NCBI GenBank assembly: GCA_003153335.1
Contig: PLYG01000122.1
Coordinates: forward strand, 2,851-10,440
Length of the DNA stretch: 7,590 bases
Source: Betaproteobacteria bacterium
Lineage (GTDB): Bacteria; Pseudomonadota; Gammaproteobacteria; Burkholderiales; Casimicrobiaceae
Reading direction: 5' to 3'
A program made the translations under genes and the position numbers. The notes under the pieces are model-generated. The model did not search any database, was not told where the DNA came from, and saw only the letters and a program-made list of their open reading frames with translations. Below are positions 7,120 through 7,590 of the stretch, piece after piece. The stretch's first letter is position 1, and each line of letters opens with the position of its first letter.

Positions 7120-7161
7120 CGCTTTGTCACGGTGCTGGTGCTGCTGTTCTTCGTCCAATGA
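7117..7161 (+). other. In-frame amber stop followed by the displaced C-terminal helix of HyfB
   Basis: After TAG 7117-7119 the hyfB frame stays open for 13 codons, RFVTVLVLLFFVQ, and ends at TGA 7159-7161. The segment is hydrophobic, as expected of the second half of a last membrane helix. From memory, E. coli HyfB ends with LQSGDFRLYCLY followed by a hydrophobic run; here LQSGRIHIYLL is followed by the stop, so TAG sits where a Tyr codon (TAC/TAT) would stand, one base away. The TGA overlaps the ATG of hyfC by the usual ATGA. Interpretations are a nonsense mutation, suppression or readthrough, or a base-call error. Confidence 0.65.
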
Positions 7162-7590
7162 TCCACGCGATATTTTCCCAATTGGCGCAAACCCTGCTCA
7201 TCGTCGGGCTGGCGCCGCTATTGCTGGGCTGGGTCAACCAGTGCCGCGCCTGGCTGCAGAACAAGAGCGGCCCCGGCATCCTGCAGCCTTACCGTACGCT
7301 GAGAAAGCTGTTCGCGAAGGAAGCCGTGCTCGCGCACAGCGCGTCGCCGCTGTTCCGCGCCACGCCTTATGTGCTGTTCGCCTGCATGTGCCTTGCCGCA
7401 GGCATCGTGCCCACGCTCGGCACCGACCTGCCGTTCTCTCCCGCCGCCGACGCCATCGCGCTGGTGGGCATCTTCGCCCTGGCGCGGGTATTCATCTCGC
7501 TCGCCGCGATGGACATCGGTACGGCTTTCGGTTCGCTCGGTGCGCGGCGCGAGATGATGGTCGGTTTCCTCGCCGAGCCGGCGCTGCTGA
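7158..7590 (+). CDS. hyfC: Hydrogenase-4 component C-like (NuoH-family) membrane subunit, 5' part
   Basis: The first 144 codons are present; the gene runs off the window without a stop. The product starts MIHAIFSQLAQTLLIVGLAP with an N-terminal membrane helix, then carries the HyfC/HycD/NuoH hallmark loop GPGILQPYRTLRKLFAKEAV (about residues 38-57). Next come a second helix (about 71-86), a third (about 98-117) and the loop GSLGARREMMVGFLAEPALL (125-144), again a family signature. This subunit anchors the peripheral hydrogenase-like arm to the antiporter-like subunits in group 4 hydrogenases and complex I. hyfB followed by hyfC is the E. coli order. ATG 7158 is chosen for family fit and the ATGA overlap with the ancestral hyfB end. 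There is no clear Shine-Dalgarno before it, so translation was probably coupled to hyfB. Whether the downstream catalytic subunit keeps its nickel ligands cannot be seen here. Confidence 0.88.
   Translation, partial: MIHAIFSQLAQTLLIVGLAPLLLGWVNQCRAWLQNKSGPGILQPYRTLRKLFAKEAVLAHSASPLFRATPYVLFACMCLAAGIVPTLGTDLPFSPAADAIALVGIFALARVFISLAAMDIGTAFGSLGARREMMVGFLAEPALL

Noticed and set aside
6076..7158. 360-codon minus-strand frame opposite hyfB
   Set aside because: It is Gln/Arg/His-rich low-complexity translation with no domain, antisense to a gene full of membrane-helix motifs.

Overview
The window looks like chromosomal DNA of a high-GC betaproteobacterium, probably Burkholderiales-like. The basis is uniformly GC-rich coding sequence, the divergent apbC/metG pair that is familiar from that class, and the betaproteobacterial flavour of the MetG N-terminus (…PYANGPFHIGHIMEYIQADIW). 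Genus cannot be given from sequence reading alone.

Left part (1-1660, + strand): the 3' end of a NitT/TauT-type ABC transporter permease is followed after 8 bases by a complete cytosine-deaminase-like amidohydrolase. Together they look like the tail of an uptake-plus-deamination operon for a nitrogenous ring compound, possibly a pyrimidine. A 28-codon reading frame starts on the deaminase stop codon (ATGA overlap) and ends almost at once where it meets the convergent apbC. It may be the stump of a lost downstream gene.

Middle (1650-5048): apbC/mrp (minus strand, Fe-S cluster carrier ATPase) and metG (plus strand, methionyl-tRNA synthetase with a C-terminal tRNA-binding domain) diverge from a 108-bp intergenic region. 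That region has two short perfect inverted repeats, one of which places TAAAAT hexamers back to back on both strands.

Right part (5134-7590, + strand): the start of a group-4 hydrogenase / complex-I-like membrane module, with hyfB (proton-pumping antiporter-like subunit) followed by hyfC (NuoH-like subunit, cut by the window edge). The most notable observation is in hyfB. Its frame is stopped by a TAG at 7117-7119, but the same frame continues for 13 more codons as a hydrophobic segment. It then ends at a TGA that overlaps the hyfC ATG in a classic ATGA junction. This is the layout expected of an intact gene in which a tyrosine codon has become an amber stop, removing the last membrane helix and uncoupling hyfC translation. 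It could be a real nonsense mutation, a readthrough site or a sequencing error.

I saw no rRNA, tRNA, CRISPR array, insertion sequence or strong intrinsic terminator. No wholly novel system is evident. The hydrogenase-type module is the only part that could belong to a less-described complex, and its defining subunits lie outside the window.
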